64,000 nt of DNA from Nemophila menziesii (GCA_029959085.1 JARWIR010000061.1:2170001-2234000); one strand, 5' to 3'; positions 12,193-25,212 are shown, numbered from the stretch's first letter. A program made the numbers and translations. Notes: a model not told the origin generated them from the sequence alone.

Positions 12193-12408
12193 ACTATTTA
12201 TTTTCCGCACTCTATATGCTTGATAAAATGCTTACATGAATAGTTAAATTATATTGTCTCATAGTATTATCTAGTTTATAACTATTTAGTTGACTAAAGC
12301 AATAGGATTTAAATTAGCCTTTAATTTTTTTTACTTGAATTAAAATTAGCTGATTAATTTCCATAGTCCTATTCAACCCCCCTTCTAGGACGCATACAGA
12401 ATATCAAT

Positions 12409-12421
12409 TGGTATTAGAGCC
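12409..12421 (+). other. C1 primer binding site (initiator tRNA-Met)
   Basis: TGGTATTAGAGCC lies two bases after the LTR and differs by one base from the usual Copia PBS TGGTATCAGAGCC, which is present intact in C2. Confidence 0.85.
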
Positions 12422-12461
12422 TATCTCTAATTTGTACTTAACCGTTTCTAGAGTTAAAACG

Positions 12462-14187
12462 ATATGGACTCTAATCAACCCGAAGGTTCATGTTCTACTA
12501 GACCTCCGCTTTTTACAGGAAAAGACTAATTTGGATGGAAAAAGAAAATGGAGATTCATGTCAAAGGAATTGATTACTTTTTATGGCTAGTTATTAAGAA
12601 GGGTCCTTATATTCCTTATGTGGATGATACCAACACTAAAGAGAAAGATGAAGATAATTACAATGCTCAAGATATAGCCAAACTCACCAAAAACAACAAA
12701 GCAATTATTATACTCATAAATGGTTTGAGTATCACGGAGTATGCTAGAGTTAGTGAGTGCAACTCGGCTCATGAAATGTGGCAACTTTTGGAGCTATCAT
12801 ATCAAGGTACGGAGGATGTCCAAGAAACTAAGATTGGTCTCTTTATTACAAAATATGAGTTATTCCGAATGGAGCCCGATGAAGCCTTAAATGCTATGCA
12901 TCAAATATTTTCCAACATTGTCAACACCTTGAAGACCCTTGGTCAAGTATACACCAACAAAGAACAATGCCGAAAAATCTTATTTGCTCTTCCAAAGAAA
13001 TACAAAACAAAAATCAACTCCATAAGAGATACAAACGATCTTTCAAAAATGACGGTTCATGAACTCATTTGTAACCTCATGACGGAGGAACTAGTGCTTG
13101 AAGAAGAAAAATTAAGAGATGATGAGGAGATGAAAATTAAGAAATCCATTGCCTTTCATGCGTTAAGTAGCAAGATGAAAGAAAGAAAGGAAAAGAAGGA
13201 AAGTGAAGAAGAAGAAAATTCTCATGAAGAAGAAACTAGTGAAGATGAAGGAGTAGCTATGTTGGCAAGAGATATGAAAAGAATTTTGAGATACAAACGT
13301 TTTGCCAAGAAAGGAAGCTCTTCCACACCCTACAAAAAGAATGTTAGAGCTATCAAACAAGATGAACCCACTTGATATCATTGCAAGAAAATAGGTCAGA
13401 TCAAAACCTATTGTCCTCTTCTTCAAAAAGAAAGACCTAAGAGACCTATGCATGCAAGCATTACTTGGGATACTCAAAATTCGGATGAAGAAGATAGTGA
13501 AAATGATAATGTTAACCTTGTTGCTTTCATGGGAGATATTGCAAATGATGAAGACACTATTTGGGATGATAGTCACTCAATCCAAGAGTTAAGTGATGAC
13601 GGTTCAACTCACTTTGCATTCATGGCTAACCATGACGAGGTAACTCCTAAATCTAATCTCTCTTTATCAAATGATGATGCTAGTGAGGAAGATATTCATG
13701 ATGCATTTGATTCTCTTTACAATGATTTTTTAATCTCTATTGAAACAAACAAAGTTTTAACAAAAGATTTAGAAATTGAAAGAAATAGAAATAAAGAGAT
13801 TTTAAAAGCTTTGGAGGATTGTCAAAATCTTAGTGATGAATGTATAGATGAAAATGAAAAACTTCATCTTATTAAGAAAAATCTTTTGGAAGAAAAAGCT
13901 TTGTTAGAGAAAAAGGTTGAAGATTTAAATGCTATTATTTTAAAATTTACCAAGGGAAAAGAAAATTTGGATTTAATTTTAGGTTCTCAAAAAATGGCTT
14001 TTGAAAAAAGTGGTATTGGCTATGATCCTTCAACCAAACAAAAATTCTTGAAAAATGCTTTTATTAAATCAACCATTTCACATCATATTCCTTCTTCTTC
14101 AAAATCTTCAATCACTTGCACATATTGTGAAAAACTTGAACATGATGCATCTCATTGTTACTATCGTAAATTATTGGATTTGGGGTC
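12462..14187 (+). pseudogene. C1 gag, main part
   Basis: The start is ATG at 12462 by alignment with the C2 start at 29391. A stop follows near 12525 where a Tyr is expected (GKD*FGW). The body (12548-13375) is a UBN2/Copia-type gag domain with the CNSAHEMWQLLE segment. The first zinc knuckle is destroyed because a TGA replaces its first Cys at 13373-13375 and the knuckle His is Gln. The frame then runs open from 13376 through a long coiled coil (about 13750-13980) to a second knuckle, CTYCEKLEHDASHCYYRK, near 14115-14170. Gypsy A interrupts it at 14187, and the gag end is at 26911-27009. Confidence 0.85.
14183..14187. repeat. TSD GGGTC of Gypsy A (left)
   Basis: GGGTC flanks Gypsy A here and at 26911-26915. 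Removing the element and one copy restores the gag reading frame of C1. Confidence 0.95.
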
Positions 14188-15750
14188 TGGTGGTCCTTTG
14201 TGTGTTCTAAAATAAATGCAATAAATAATCGAACCATAACCGCAAGTGTACGGTTGTCCCAAGTAGTATAAATGATAAAACAGATTCGTTCCAAGGACGG
14301 GACGGTTGACTACAATGCTTATCTATTAATGATTGATTGCACTTATGAAAGCAATTAAAGATAATATGTTTGTTTGGTTTTGTATTAATACTGAGTAAAT
14401 GAAAGACAATTATTAAAATGCAAATAAAAGCTAAGACGCAAATAAAATGATGTAAAACGCAGTATGAGAAGTAGCACTTGAGAACGCAAGGATCCTCCCA
14501 ATCCTATTTCCTAACTTATGTTGTTTAAGAGCTACATTGGTCAATTACAATGGTCGGGATTCTAAATTCCTTATACCCCCGTCAGGGTGGACTATAAGGC
14601 GATTCTAGAGTGTCACTAGTCCCGTCAGGGTAAATATGATCCACTTTTGGATGTTTAAGTTTTATTACCTCATTGACCCTAGAATTAGCTAAGTTCGTCA
14701 GAATCAATAGCTTCTATCCTAGATTGAATAAATGGTTCTGTATCTAAACCCTCCGTCAGGATGATCCAATCGCCACTAATTGGAATAGCCTAAATACTAA
14801 CACCTGTTCCTAGTTCATGACGCTAAAAACAGTAAATATTCTCAATTTATCGGAAAGAGTAAAAGCCCCAATCTAATTTAATTTAACAGAAACCCAAATT
14901 CAATATTCGTAATTCAATAAGATTGGGATTCACCCATTAATTGTTCTCAAGCACTATTAAATGTTTAGCTCATATTGAAAAGAAAAACTAAATTAAATGT
15001 AAAGGAATTCATATTTGATTACAAAATTAAAGATAAAAAGAACCTAATTTCCGGAATAGGAATGACTACGAATGGAGATATAGACCCTCTCCAGTTCTTG
15101 TAGCTTCTTCTTTCTTCCTTCTGTTGCTTCTCTCTGGTGTTTTTAATCTTGAAGAATGTTAATTGTTTTAAAAATAGAAGTCAAAGGCTGGTGTTATATG
15201 TGTAAAAACGGATTAGGGCTTGGACTTAAGAATAAAACACTAATTAAATGTACAAGCCCAAATTCTAAGCCCAAAATCCCGTAACTGCTGATACACCTTC
15301 ACTAAAACGGCTTTTCCCGATTTGTTATGACTCCGATTGACCTCATTCCAGTTGTTAAAGTTCTGTAACTCGATAAGGAATGTTTTCTCTTCAAAGGTCA
15401 GCGGCTAAATCATCGCGTAAGCACCTCGAAATCAGCAATCTATGCCCTGGAAAATGGATTTTCAGCTCTAAAAATAATATCTTCGGGATTTATCTTCAAG
15501 TCTTGACTCTATCTCTTGATCTTTGACTTTCTCCTCGGATTCCTCTTTTAGCTAACATCTAAAACCTGTAAACTTTACACTAAAAATACCAATATTACGC
15601 GCAAAAGCTTAATAAATTAAAAATGCTAGAAATAAAAGAGGAAAATCATATTATTGCATATTTAGTCCAAAAGTCTATCAAATTGATTAAATAAACACCA
15701 AAAATGATGTCTCCTAAGGGTCAAAAATAAGAACAATTAGGGAGACATCA
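14188..15750 (-). repeat. Gypsy A 3' LTR
   Basis: It starts TGGTGGTCCTTTG and ends GGGAGACATCA. It carries four CGTCAGG-type motifs between about 14580 and 14762, located downstream of the TATA-like site in the direction of transcription. Confidence 0.95.
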
Positions 15751-15763
15751 AGACCCCCAACTC
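15751..15763 (-). other. Gypsy A polypurine tract
   Basis: On the minus strand GAGTTGGGGGTCT directly precedes the 3' LTR. The identical tract is present in Gypsy B at 37570-37582. Confidence 0.8.
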
Positions 15764-17109
15764 AAACCTTTGTCGTCCCGACAAAGCAAAACAAAACAAA
15801 ACAAGGGGTAGAAGTAAACCCAAGAACAAATAGAAGCTAGCAAATAAACCTAAAGCAATTCTTAAGATAAATCTCATATAGCAAAACTTTAAAGAACTAA
15901 CATATACATACACTAATCATGCAACATCAAATATAAATAATCTCAATCATAAAATTAAAGTCGCAATGCTTGAAGGTTACACTTGTACTCATCTCTGTAT
16001 GATGGCTATAGGGTGGTCATTAATCCTACCTCGCTTTGAACGCTCCACCTAGTATATTCCCTATCAACAGAATTATAAATTCACTATGCACTTAGGAATC
16101 ACGAGGTGTTTATGGTTTTAATAATGGCTTGAGGACGGTATGGATATATATTTGGTAAATTTGAAGTGAGATTTTGGCTCTCTCCTCAGTTACCATCAAC
16201 AATGTCCTCGAGCTTGAGTTTACGCTAAAAAATGTTCTCACTCACCCATTTGACGCGCTAATGTTGCGTCCCCAATGTCAACCCAAATAAAACTAAGATG
16301 ATTTCCAAAAATATTCCACTTTGCCGGTTTATTTTATTCTTTCTTTCTTTTTATTTTCTTTTTTTTTGTACAAGATACCCATGACCATCATTTTGATGTG
16401 AAAGGTCATGTCTCTTATATATATATATATATATTTTTTTTTATTCTCAGCAAAGGGTTACAAATAATAATATCATCTTTTATTTTTGTGCCTCAATACA
16501 AACACATATTATTCCTTCCCAATGTAAATTCCCAAATGTGGACCCTCCACCCCAAACTCAAGCTCGAGACAAGTCTCAGGGTTGTGATTCAAGTGCGGGT
16601 CATTTGGTCATGCCTAATAATCTAAAGGATAATGGGCTTATATCGTGGCTACAAAAGAAAATGGCTTAAGGCTCAAACTTGGGCTAAGACGGATAAAATT
16701 TTAATAAGGGATAGCAAGCTAAAAGGCTTCAAATGGCTAACAAAGAACTGCCCCTATCATTTTCCTAAGTACATAGCTTGTATTTAGTTCATATCTAGGT
16801 GGGTTCTCTACTAATTAGGATTTCACGTTCTACACACCAAACATATTCCTTAAGTACAAGCTTACTTCATTTGCATTGTTCATTAATTTTTCCTATCAAT
16901 TACTTATGTTCGCATGCAATTGTAAGTGCGTTTTATGTTATTACCTAAAGTCCACTATTTACTATCATAGATTCATCAAAAGTATACTTAAAGGGACATT
17001 TAAAATCTTCTATAGTCAAACGCAACTCATTATTTTATTGAAAGCAAATAAAACACATAACACATAAAAACTGGGATGAGGCAACGAACCCCACCCCAAA
17101 CTCAAAAAT
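15764..17109 (-). other. Gypsy A long 3' UTR
   Basis: No ORF. It is collinear with Gypsy B 37583-38958 and, distantly, with G0 1117-2400. One segment contains a TA run (16418-16433). The position corresponding to the palindrome pair of Gypsy B at 38202-38236 instead reads CATGACC, a spacer, then GGTCATG (about 16379-16411). Confidence 0.7.
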
Positions 17110-17129
17110 GAGTCGTGTCCCCACGACTC
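17110..17129 (-). other. 3' UTR hairpin with GGGA loop (A, H2)
   Basis: Read on the minus strand, GAGTCGTGGGGACACGACTC is a perfect 8-bp stem closed by a GGGA (GNRA-type) loop. It is conserved in G0 and B. Confidence 0.65.
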
Positions 17130-17189
17130 GAAAAGACTTAATAAAATAAACTAAACTAACTAAAACGCGAAAGGGATAGAAAACGTATC

Positions 17190-18549
17190 TTAACCAGCGC
17201 GAGGCTGGTTATCGGTGTTGCGTCCATGAACTTTCTCTTGCGTAAGTATACCATAGGTGGCGTGTTGAATTGTGCTCACCCCCATCAACATGTTTCGGAG
17301 AAGTTCTAACTCTTTTGTAACGTTTCCCAAAGACGCAATCATCTTCACTTGGTTCTCTTCTAACACCTTCACTTTCGCTTCCAACTCATTAGTTGTATGC
17401 ATCTTCTTCTTTGGAGGAGCTCTAGGATTTCTTGTTGCTTTTAACACCTCATCATGAATATTCTTGATCAAAGCTAAACCCATACTCTCACCCACTACAA
17501 CACGATCAATCTCTGCGTCTTTACGCGGAACCTTTGCGTCTAAGCACAACGTAGTGATGGTACAAGGAAATTTGAGATTTTGTTGTGAAGTAGGAATTCG
17601 AGCAAATTCCATGATGGTATCATATATCACACGAGCAACATCTATAGGTTTCTCCTCGATAATACATTTAATGAACAAAAGATGCTCCTTCTTCACTTCC
17701 GATATGTGCTTAACTCCGAAGAAGGTAGGGATTATAAAGCGTGACCAAATCTTAGCACATGGTAGCAAATTACTACTATACATCTGTCCAGGATATCTCT
17801 CCCCTTCGGGAATTGGGCGGGCCCCATCAACAAGCACTTTCCCCCAAAGGGATTCATAATCAAACGAAGGTTCTTTTAGAGACTCTTGAAACGGACATAT
17901 TCCGGAAAATTCAGGTAGTTTCAATGATTTACGAATAAGCTCAACGGAGAAAGGAATTACCTTTTTGCGAATAATAACTGCTTCTTTTGAGAAGGCGATT
18001 CCTTCATAAAAATCTCGCACCAAGGTAGGAATATACTCAAGCTTCCTGTCACGCAATTCTTTCCAACCCAATTTATCACAAGTTATACCATAATCTTTAT
18101 AAGCACTAGTCATAATACCCTTAGGAAGATTCATCTCCTCACCAAACTTCAAAAATTGAATTCTATCACGAACCTGAGTATCCCATGGAATGAAGACTCT
18201 TTTAGGCTTTTGAGCCCAAGCTTTCCTACGCGGAGGTTATGTTGTTGCACTGGTTCTTCGGGAACTTCTTGTACAGTTTCTTCCACAATTTCTTCTTCAA
18301 CTTCTTCCTCACTCTCTTCTTCAAATTCGTCCTCACTTTCTTCATCACTTTCATCAATTAACCTACTCTTTTTCGGATTAGCCTTACTTGGATTTTCTTT
18401 CCGTTTCGGAGCAATTGGGTTTTGTACAGTCTTTTTGGATCGCGAATCCGGAATCTCAATTGCTTGGTCTGGGCTAGCTCCAACATTGTTCATGTTTCTT
18501 GGTATGTTTCTTCAATAGTTACACATAGAAGCAGTCCTGTTAGTCATCT
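17190..18549 (-). pseudogene. Gypsy A accessory ORF (env-like position)
   Basis: Homologous to the intact Gypsy B protein at 39041-40360. The ancestral ATG (18547-18549, same context as B) is followed by a stop after 11 codons. A second ATG at 18493 opens a Lys/Arg then Glu-rich N-terminus. A one-base shift at about 18232-18240 breaks the frame, and the core continues at 18152-17190 with the segments KFGEEMNLPKG and SRFIIPTFFGVKH. A coiled coil (LEAKVKVLEENQ) and the conserved end QPRAG follow. I recognise the core as the plant retrotransposon accessory family found at the 3' side of Athila elements; its biochemical role is unknown. It lies between pol and the 3' UTR, where env lies in retroviruses, but no signal peptide or membrane segment is seen. 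Confidence 0.8.
17191..17211 (-). other. Hairpin over accessory ORF stop (A, H1)
   Basis: TAACCAGC-GCGAG-GCTGGTTA is a perfect 8-bp inverted repeat. On the minus strand it covers the PRAG codons and the stop. It is identical in Gypsy B. Confidence 0.6.
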
Positions 18550-18811
18550 CTTTTCACCCCAAACTCAAAACTTCAAATAGAGAGAAAGCTAGAGAAAAGC
18601 TTTGAAATTTGATGTTTTGAGGTTTAAAACTTGAAGAATTAGGTGTTATATGAGATGGGTTAAGGTTATTTGAGAGGAATTGTGAAAGAATTGGGTTTAA
18701 TTTCAAGGTTGGGAAGGGGGAATTAATGAAGAAAAGGTGAATTTTGGTGATGTTTTGGAGAAGCTATGAGTTGATTGTGTGTTTTTGTGATGAAAGAAGG
18801 CTTGATTTGAT

Positions 18812-18820
18812 GATTTTATA
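18812..18820 (-). promoter_or_regulatory. Possible internal TATA box of Gypsy A accessory ORF
   Basis: Minus-strand TATAAAATC, about 120 bp downstream of the palindrome at 18941-18952 and about 265 bp before the ancestral ATG. The sequence between it and the ATG is C/A-rich like a plant 5' leader. A TATATATC lies at the matching place in Gypsy B (40626-40633). Confidence 0.4.
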
Positions 18821-18940
18821 GTTGTTTGTTGATGATTTTCGGAGTAGGTGGAGGCAAGGATTCGGAATATAAGGTTAGCTTGGAGAAAGAGGCAATAAAC
18901 TAGGTTAAGTAAGCTCAAAACCGCCTCTCGCAACAGGTCA

Positions 18941-19337
18941 CCGGCTAGCCGGTCGCGAGGACGGCGGAAAAAATTACTAAATTCGTTTTTTTTATTTTTT
19001 ATTTTTACCTCAGACCCAAGCACCTTGCGTCGTAGCTGACGCAGTGATCAGAAACCTTGAAATCCTTGGCCGGCTAGCCGGCGGATTCGCCGGCATGCCG
19101 GCGGAATGTCGATGGCGCATTTCGAGACGCAGCAACCTTGCGTCGTCGCTGACGCAAGGACCAGAATCTTTTCCTCCAGTTGGCCGGCTAGCCGGTCAGT
19201 TGACCGGCATGCCGGCGGATTCTCGCTGGCGCGAATTGTGACGCAGCAACGCTGCATCATCGCTGACGCAGTGGTCAGAGAGTTGGGGTCCTTCAGCTCG
19301 TTTGGCCGGTATGCCGGCCAGCCCGCCGGCTAGCCGG
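18941..19337 (-). repeat. Gypsy A palindrome array (CCGGC/GCCGG)
   Basis: CCGGCTAGCCGG occurs at 18941, 19070, 19184 and 19326. CCGGCATGCCGG occurs at 19090 and 19204. A variant, CCGGTATGCCGG, occurs at 19305. The pairs are spaced 20, 20 and 21 bp. They lie in tandem units of about 114-119 bp that also contain GACGCAGCAAC and TGGCGCGAAT framework motifs. The array sits between the end of pol and the accessory ORF. Confidence 0.9.
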
Positions 19338-19571
19338 TCAAACCTGCTGTGGACTCTAAAATTTTTCGTTTTCTCATCGTTTTGACCCCAAACTCATGAC
19401 CATTATACCCCTGAAATCATCAAAAACAAACACCCTTCCTCATTTCTTAAAAATAAACACTAAAATTACGAAAATCAAACTATTCTAATTTGCAAAAATT
19501 TAAAAACTCTATTAATATACAAAGAATTGGCTTTTGTTTAACGTCGTTAAGTTCGACGGGTTACCTCACGC

Positions 19572-22500
19572 TTAAGGAGCCTCCATGAGGTACATGACCT
19601 CTCCGGGATGTGGATCTTCCGAGCGATTGGTATCTTCACCTCCATGGTATATCTTTAATCTATGACCGTTCACCATGAAGGTACGGTTCTCTAGCGGATG
19701 TTCTATTTCTATAGCCCCATGAGGTGTAACTTTGGTCACAATGTATGGACCTGACCACTTAGATCTTAACTTACCCGGATAATTGCTGAACTTTGAATTA
19801 TACTTCAATACTCTTTGCCCCACTTCAAAGTTCTTTGTACGAATCCGATTGTCATGCCATTTCTTCGTGTTTTCATTGTAAAGTTTGGCATTTTCATAAG
19901 CTTGCAATCGGAATTCGTCAAGTTCATTAAGCTTCATCATACGATTCTTTCCGGCTAAGATAGGATCTAAGTTCAACTGCGCAATCGCCCAATAGGCACC
20001 CATTTCAAGCTCTAAAGGTAAGTGACAAGCCTTACCATACACCATACGATAAGGAGATGCACCAACTGGAGTTTTGAACGCAGTACGATAGGCCCACAAC
20101 GCATCATCTAATTTCATTGACCAATCTTTTCTTGTAGGACCAACGGTTTTCTCTAGGATAGACTTGACTTCACGATTCGATACTTCAGCTTGACCATTGG
20201 ATTGTGGATGGTATGCAGTCGATACACGGTGTCTTACTCCATACTTCTCTAGAACAGTCTTCAGATATTTATTAACGAAATGAGATCCTCCATCGCTAAT
20301 AATCACTCTAGGTGTGCCATGTCTAGTGAAAATATGTGATTTCAAGAACTTGATCACCACTCGTGAATCATTGGTAGGTAAAGCCACCGCTTCTACCCAC
20401 TTTGACACATAATCAACATCTAACAAGATGTAAAGGTTACCATTTGAAGGAACGAAAGGACCCATAAAGTCTATACCCCAAACATCAAATATTTCAACTT
20501 CTAACACATTATTACGTGGCATCTCATCCCTCTTGGATATGTTTCCGGTAAACTGGCATCTCGTGCATTTCTTAACATATTCATGACAATCTTTCACAAG
20601 AGAAGGCCAGTAAAAACCTGATTGAAATACCTTCGCGGCAGTCCTATCTCCTTTGAAATGTCCTCCATATAATGAATCATGACATCCAGCTATAATGGCT
20701 TCAGTTTCTTCCCTTGCTACACATCTTCGTATCATTTGGTCAGCACACACTTTGTAGAGGAAAGGATCCTCCCAAAAGAACTGTCTAGCACGGTGAGCTA
20801 ACCTTTTTCTTTCTTGATAAGTAGAACCTTCAGGAAAAACACCACTCACCACTAAATTCGCAATATCTGCATACCACGGAGCTTCATAATCTCTAACAAT
20901 GAACAAACTCTCATCAGGAAACTCTTCTCTAACTGCTTCAGTGCCACTATTCATCTCAGAACCCTCTAAACGCGATAGATGATCTGCAACCTGATTCTCA
21001 CAACCCTTTCTATCTTTGATCTCTAAATCGAACTCTTGAAGTAATAAAACCCATCTGATTAACCTTGGTTTCGCATCTTTCTTTTTCGTAAGATATCTGA
21101 TCGCGGAATGATCTGTATAAACAATAACTTTCGCTCCAAGAAGATAAGAGCGAAATTTATCAAAGGAATATACAACTGCTAGTAACTCCTTTTCTGTAAC
21201 TGTGTAATTAATCTGAGCGCCACTAAAAGTTTTACTAGCATAGTAAATCGAATGAAAAACCTTCTCTTTTCTCTGTCCCAATACAGCTCCCATACACAAA
21301 TCACTCGCATCACACATAACTTCAAACGGTAAATTCCAATCTGGAGGTAATACTATAGGAGCAGAAATAAGCTTTTCTTTGATTGCTTTGAAGGCCGCTA
21401 AACAAGCTTCATCAAAAAGGAATTTGGAGTCCTTTTCAAGTAAGTTGCATAACGGTTTAGCAATCTTAGAGAAGTCTTTGATAAATCGCCTATAAAAGCC
21501 AGCATGGCCAAGAAAACTTCTTACCCCTTTAACAGAAACAGGAGGGGGAAGAGTTTTAATTACCTCTATCTTTGCTCTATCAACCTCTAATCCAACACTC
21601 GAAACTTTGTGACCCAGAACAACACCTTCTCGAACCATGAAATGACACTTCTCCCAGTTTAAAACCAAATCTGTTTCTTTGCATCTGATTAACACTTTCT
21701 CCAAATTATCTAAACATTTATCAAAATCGTCACCAAATATAAAGAAATCATCCATAAACACTTCAAGAAATTTATCAATCATATCCCAGAAGATGGCCAT
21801 CATGCATCTTTGAAAAGTAGCGGGAGCGTTACACAACCCAAATGGCATTCTGCGATATGCAAAAGTACCAAAGGGACATGTAAATGTTGTTTTATGTTGA
21901 TCTTCCGGAGCCACGTAAATTTGATTATACCCAGAATAACCATCCAAGAAGCAATAGTACTCTTTTCCGGCTAATTTGTCTAACATTTGATCAATGAAAG
22001 GCAAAGGAAAATGATCTTTTCTGGTGGCCTTGTTCAGCTTTCTGTAATCCATGCAAACTCTCCATCCAACTACCGTTCTTGAAGGAATCGCTTCATTTTT
22101 ATCATTAAGAACTGTTGTCATTCCTCCTTTCTTCGGTACACACTGAACCGGACTCACCCATTCACTACTCGAGATGGGTTAAATGATCCCCGCATCTAAA
22201 AGCTTGATCACCTCTTTCTTCACTACATCTTTCATAACGGCCATTAATCTTCTTTGACCTTCAACTGAGCGTGCGTTATTATCTTCAAGTATAATTTTGT
22301 GTTGACAATAGGATGGACTAATGCCTTTGATGTCAGCAATTGTCCAACCTATTGCTTCTTAGTTGGCTCTTAACACACGCAACAGTTTATCTTCTTGAGG
22401 ACCTGTTAAATTAGCTGAAACAATAACAGGTAGAGTTTCATTAGTACCTAAATACGCATACCTCAAGTGTGCTGGTAACGGTTTTTCTTCAAATTCCGGA

Positions 22501-25212
22501 GGAGATTCAATTGAAGGCTTCTTTTTAGGAATAATCTCCCCCGGTTCTCTCACAGGTTCATAGGCAAGACGTCTATACTTCGGATTTTCAGAATTGAGAG
22601 CTGCCACTGTTTCGGCAAGCTCTTCCATCATCTCAGGTAAGTCTAATGTTAAAGCAGCCTGCAAAATATCATCAAAATTTAACAATTAAATACCTCTTGC
22701 GATGCTTGCTCCACTACATCCATTCTGAAGCAATCTTCTTGAGAATTTGGAAATTTTTCATAGCTCGAAATACATTGAATTTGACTTCCTCGTCTTGTAT
22801 CCTCATCGTTAATTCACCATTCTCTACATCGATTAATGTACGCCCTGTAGCTAGGAATGGTCTACCCAAAATAATGGGGACATTTCTATCTGCATCGTAC
22901 TCAAGTATTACGAAATCAACGGGAAATATAAGTGTACCTGCCTTAACGAGGACATCCTCAATTCGGCCTTCAGGATGTGCAAGAGACCTGTCCGCCATTT
23001 GCAACACCATAGAAGTGGGTCTTGCTTCTCCAATTTTTAGCTTATCAAATATCGATTTGAGCATCAAATTGATGCTTGCCCCCAAATCACATAGCGCTTT
23101 TCCTTTCCATTCTTCTCCAATCGATATCGAAATCGTAAAACTCCCAGGATCAACTAACTTTGGAGGTAACATACTCTGGCAAATCGCACTACACTCTTCA
23201 GGGAGACCAATCATCTCATTATCACAATAAGGCCTTTTGTTAGTGAGGGCCCTCTTCAAAAACTTCGTATACTTAGGAATATCTCGAATCGCCTCTAGTA
23301 GCGGAATATTAATACTCAGACCCTTCACTCTATTAAAGAATTTCTGAAAATCACCCAAGTCACCCTTTTTCTGAACTCGAGATGGAAACGGTGGTGGAGG
23401 GCGATTGATCACAACATCATCTTTCTTTTTCGGAACTTCACTTGGCCTCACTATTTCTTCAACCTCACTCTCTTTTTCATTCTCTTTCTCTTTCTCACCC
23501 ACTTCCTTTTCTTTTCTTGGAACTTCTTTCTCTTTCATAACGGGAAAAGGAGGTGGAGGAAGGTTCTTACCACTTCTTAATGTAACAGCTTTGCAATCTT
23601 CACGTTGTATTGGATTCTCAGTATCGCTAGGAAGTTGCCCTTGTGGACGTTGATTTAGTTGTTTATTAATTTGACTTATTTGATTCTGTAACAACTTCAT
23701 GTTTGCGTCAGATGCTTGTTGACGTTCCAGAGCTTGTGTTTGAAGAGCAATTAAACTTTCAACTGTTTTCTGAAGGGTAACTACTCCTTCTTGTGGATGG
23801 GCAGGTAAGGCTTTTTGGTTCAATGTTTCATCGTAAGTATTCTGAGGAGCTTGTCTTTATACATAATTACCCTGATTCTGTCCTCCTTGATAATTGTTGT
23901 GTGGTCTTGGATTATAGTTGTTACCTTGGGGACGCGGCTAATACGCATATGTAGGATTGGCTGCCCCATTAGGATTTGAGTATTGAAACCCCGGATGGTT
24001 TCTGTTAGGCTGATATCCATTACCACTTGAATTGAAGTTACCTCTGTTGGACACAAACATCACAGGCTCTTGGTTATTCGGACAATTTTCCTCATCATGA
24101 TCATCTACTCTGCAAATCGAACACATATAAACCTCTTGTGCAGCTTGAATAGCTACCTTCTTACCCGAAAATCCTTCTTTTACAGCTAAAGTAAGCTGTT
24201 TCAACTGTTGCTCTATAGTAGTCTGAATCTTATTCTCAAGCGTAGCAAATTTCTCTTCCATATTAACATTATTCACTCCTTTAACTGGTGTTCTTGCAGA
24301 AGTCCACCCAACTTCATTTTTTACTGTTCTTTCCAAAATGATTTTAGCATAAGCGGGTTGAACTTGAAGAAAACCTGCACCACATAACAAATCCAACTTC
24401 TCTCTCGAAGTCCCATCAAGGCCTCTGTAAAAGTTTTTTAGCTGTTGTTGTTCTGAAAAGCCATGATAGGGGACTCTACGTAAATATATCTGGAATCTTG
24501 TCCAGCTCTTACCCAAAGTTTCATCATATTCTTGACGGAAATGCGTTAATTCTAATTCAGCATCTAACCTCATGTTACTTGGGTAATACCTGTCAAAGAA
24601 AGCAGTCTCTAATTGGTCCCAGTTTGTTATCTTCGTAGGATCTTGTGTATCGTGCCATTCACTCGCTCCATCAATAACAAAAAATTTAAACGCAGCAAAA
24701 TACATTTGTTCTCTTGAAACTCCTTGTGTGATATAAGAGTCACATATCTGCTTAAATATCTGTATTGCTCTAAGAGGATCTTCTGCTGGTCTACCACGAA
24801 AATTTCCAAAATTTTGGAATTGAGCTATCATACCCGAATCTGGACAAAATCTTGGAACATTTATATCTGGAGCACCTACTCCTATAGCAGGAGCACGGAA
24901 TGGAACTTCTGGTGGACCATTAGTAAACCATGGATCTTGATTCATTACTATCTGAACTTGAGGATTAGGATTCAATGGTGGAATTGGAGGAATAAGGCCA
25001 GGTGGCGCTAAAGGTTGGCCATTTGCGCCTAGCTGACCTGGTTAATTATTTTGTTGATCTTGAAGATTTATCTCATCCATTCTGTTAATTAATTCTTCTA
25101 CCTCTAAAGCTTCTCGTTCTCTTCTTCTCTTGTTAGCAAGTCTGATCAACGATTCTGGATTACTAAGGATCGGAGGTGTTGGCTCTAGATCCTTGAATAG
25201 ACTTCTTCGCAT
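19572..25212 (-). pseudogene. Gypsy A gag-pol
   Basis: Collinear with the intact Gypsy B polyprotein. Visible lesions on the minus strand are a stop at about 25042 in the gag linker, TAG at 23938-23940 and TAA at 23857-23859 (Gln codons in B). An insertion at about 22755 and a one-base loss at about 22685 shift the frame, and stops follow at 22359-22361 and 22180-22182. From 22157 to 19572 the frame is open (861 codons): RT with FMDDF, RNase H ([11 protein letters not shown]), integrase zinc-binding HHCC region and DDE core ([27 protein letters not shown]). The product would act in the virus-like particle and in cDNA integration, but no complete polyprotein can be made. Confidence 0.95.

Larger units (their letters stand above)
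11197..12406 (+). repeat. C1 5' LTR
   Basis: It starts TGTTGGCATAT and ends ATATCA, 1210 bp, followed by the PBS. It is paired with 55217-56434; a hand count gives about 46 differences (roughly 3.8%). It contains paired palindromes (11502-11637), two mitosis-type Myb motifs and a conserved folded block near its end (12117-12192). Confidence 0.92.

Noticed and set aside
17464..18518. Plus-strand ORFs of 120-131 codons opposite the Gypsy A accessory gene
   Set aside because: Antisense shadows of the accessory ORF; low-complexity Ser-rich translation of Glu-rich codons.
19044..19333. ORFs on both strands over the Gypsy A array
   Set aside because: Again repeat translations in several frames; no independent support.
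22646..23653. Plus-strand ORFs opposite Gypsy A protease and linker, and their Gypsy B equivalents (44725-45603)
   Set aside because: Shadows of gag-pol; they occur in both copies only because the copies are homologous.
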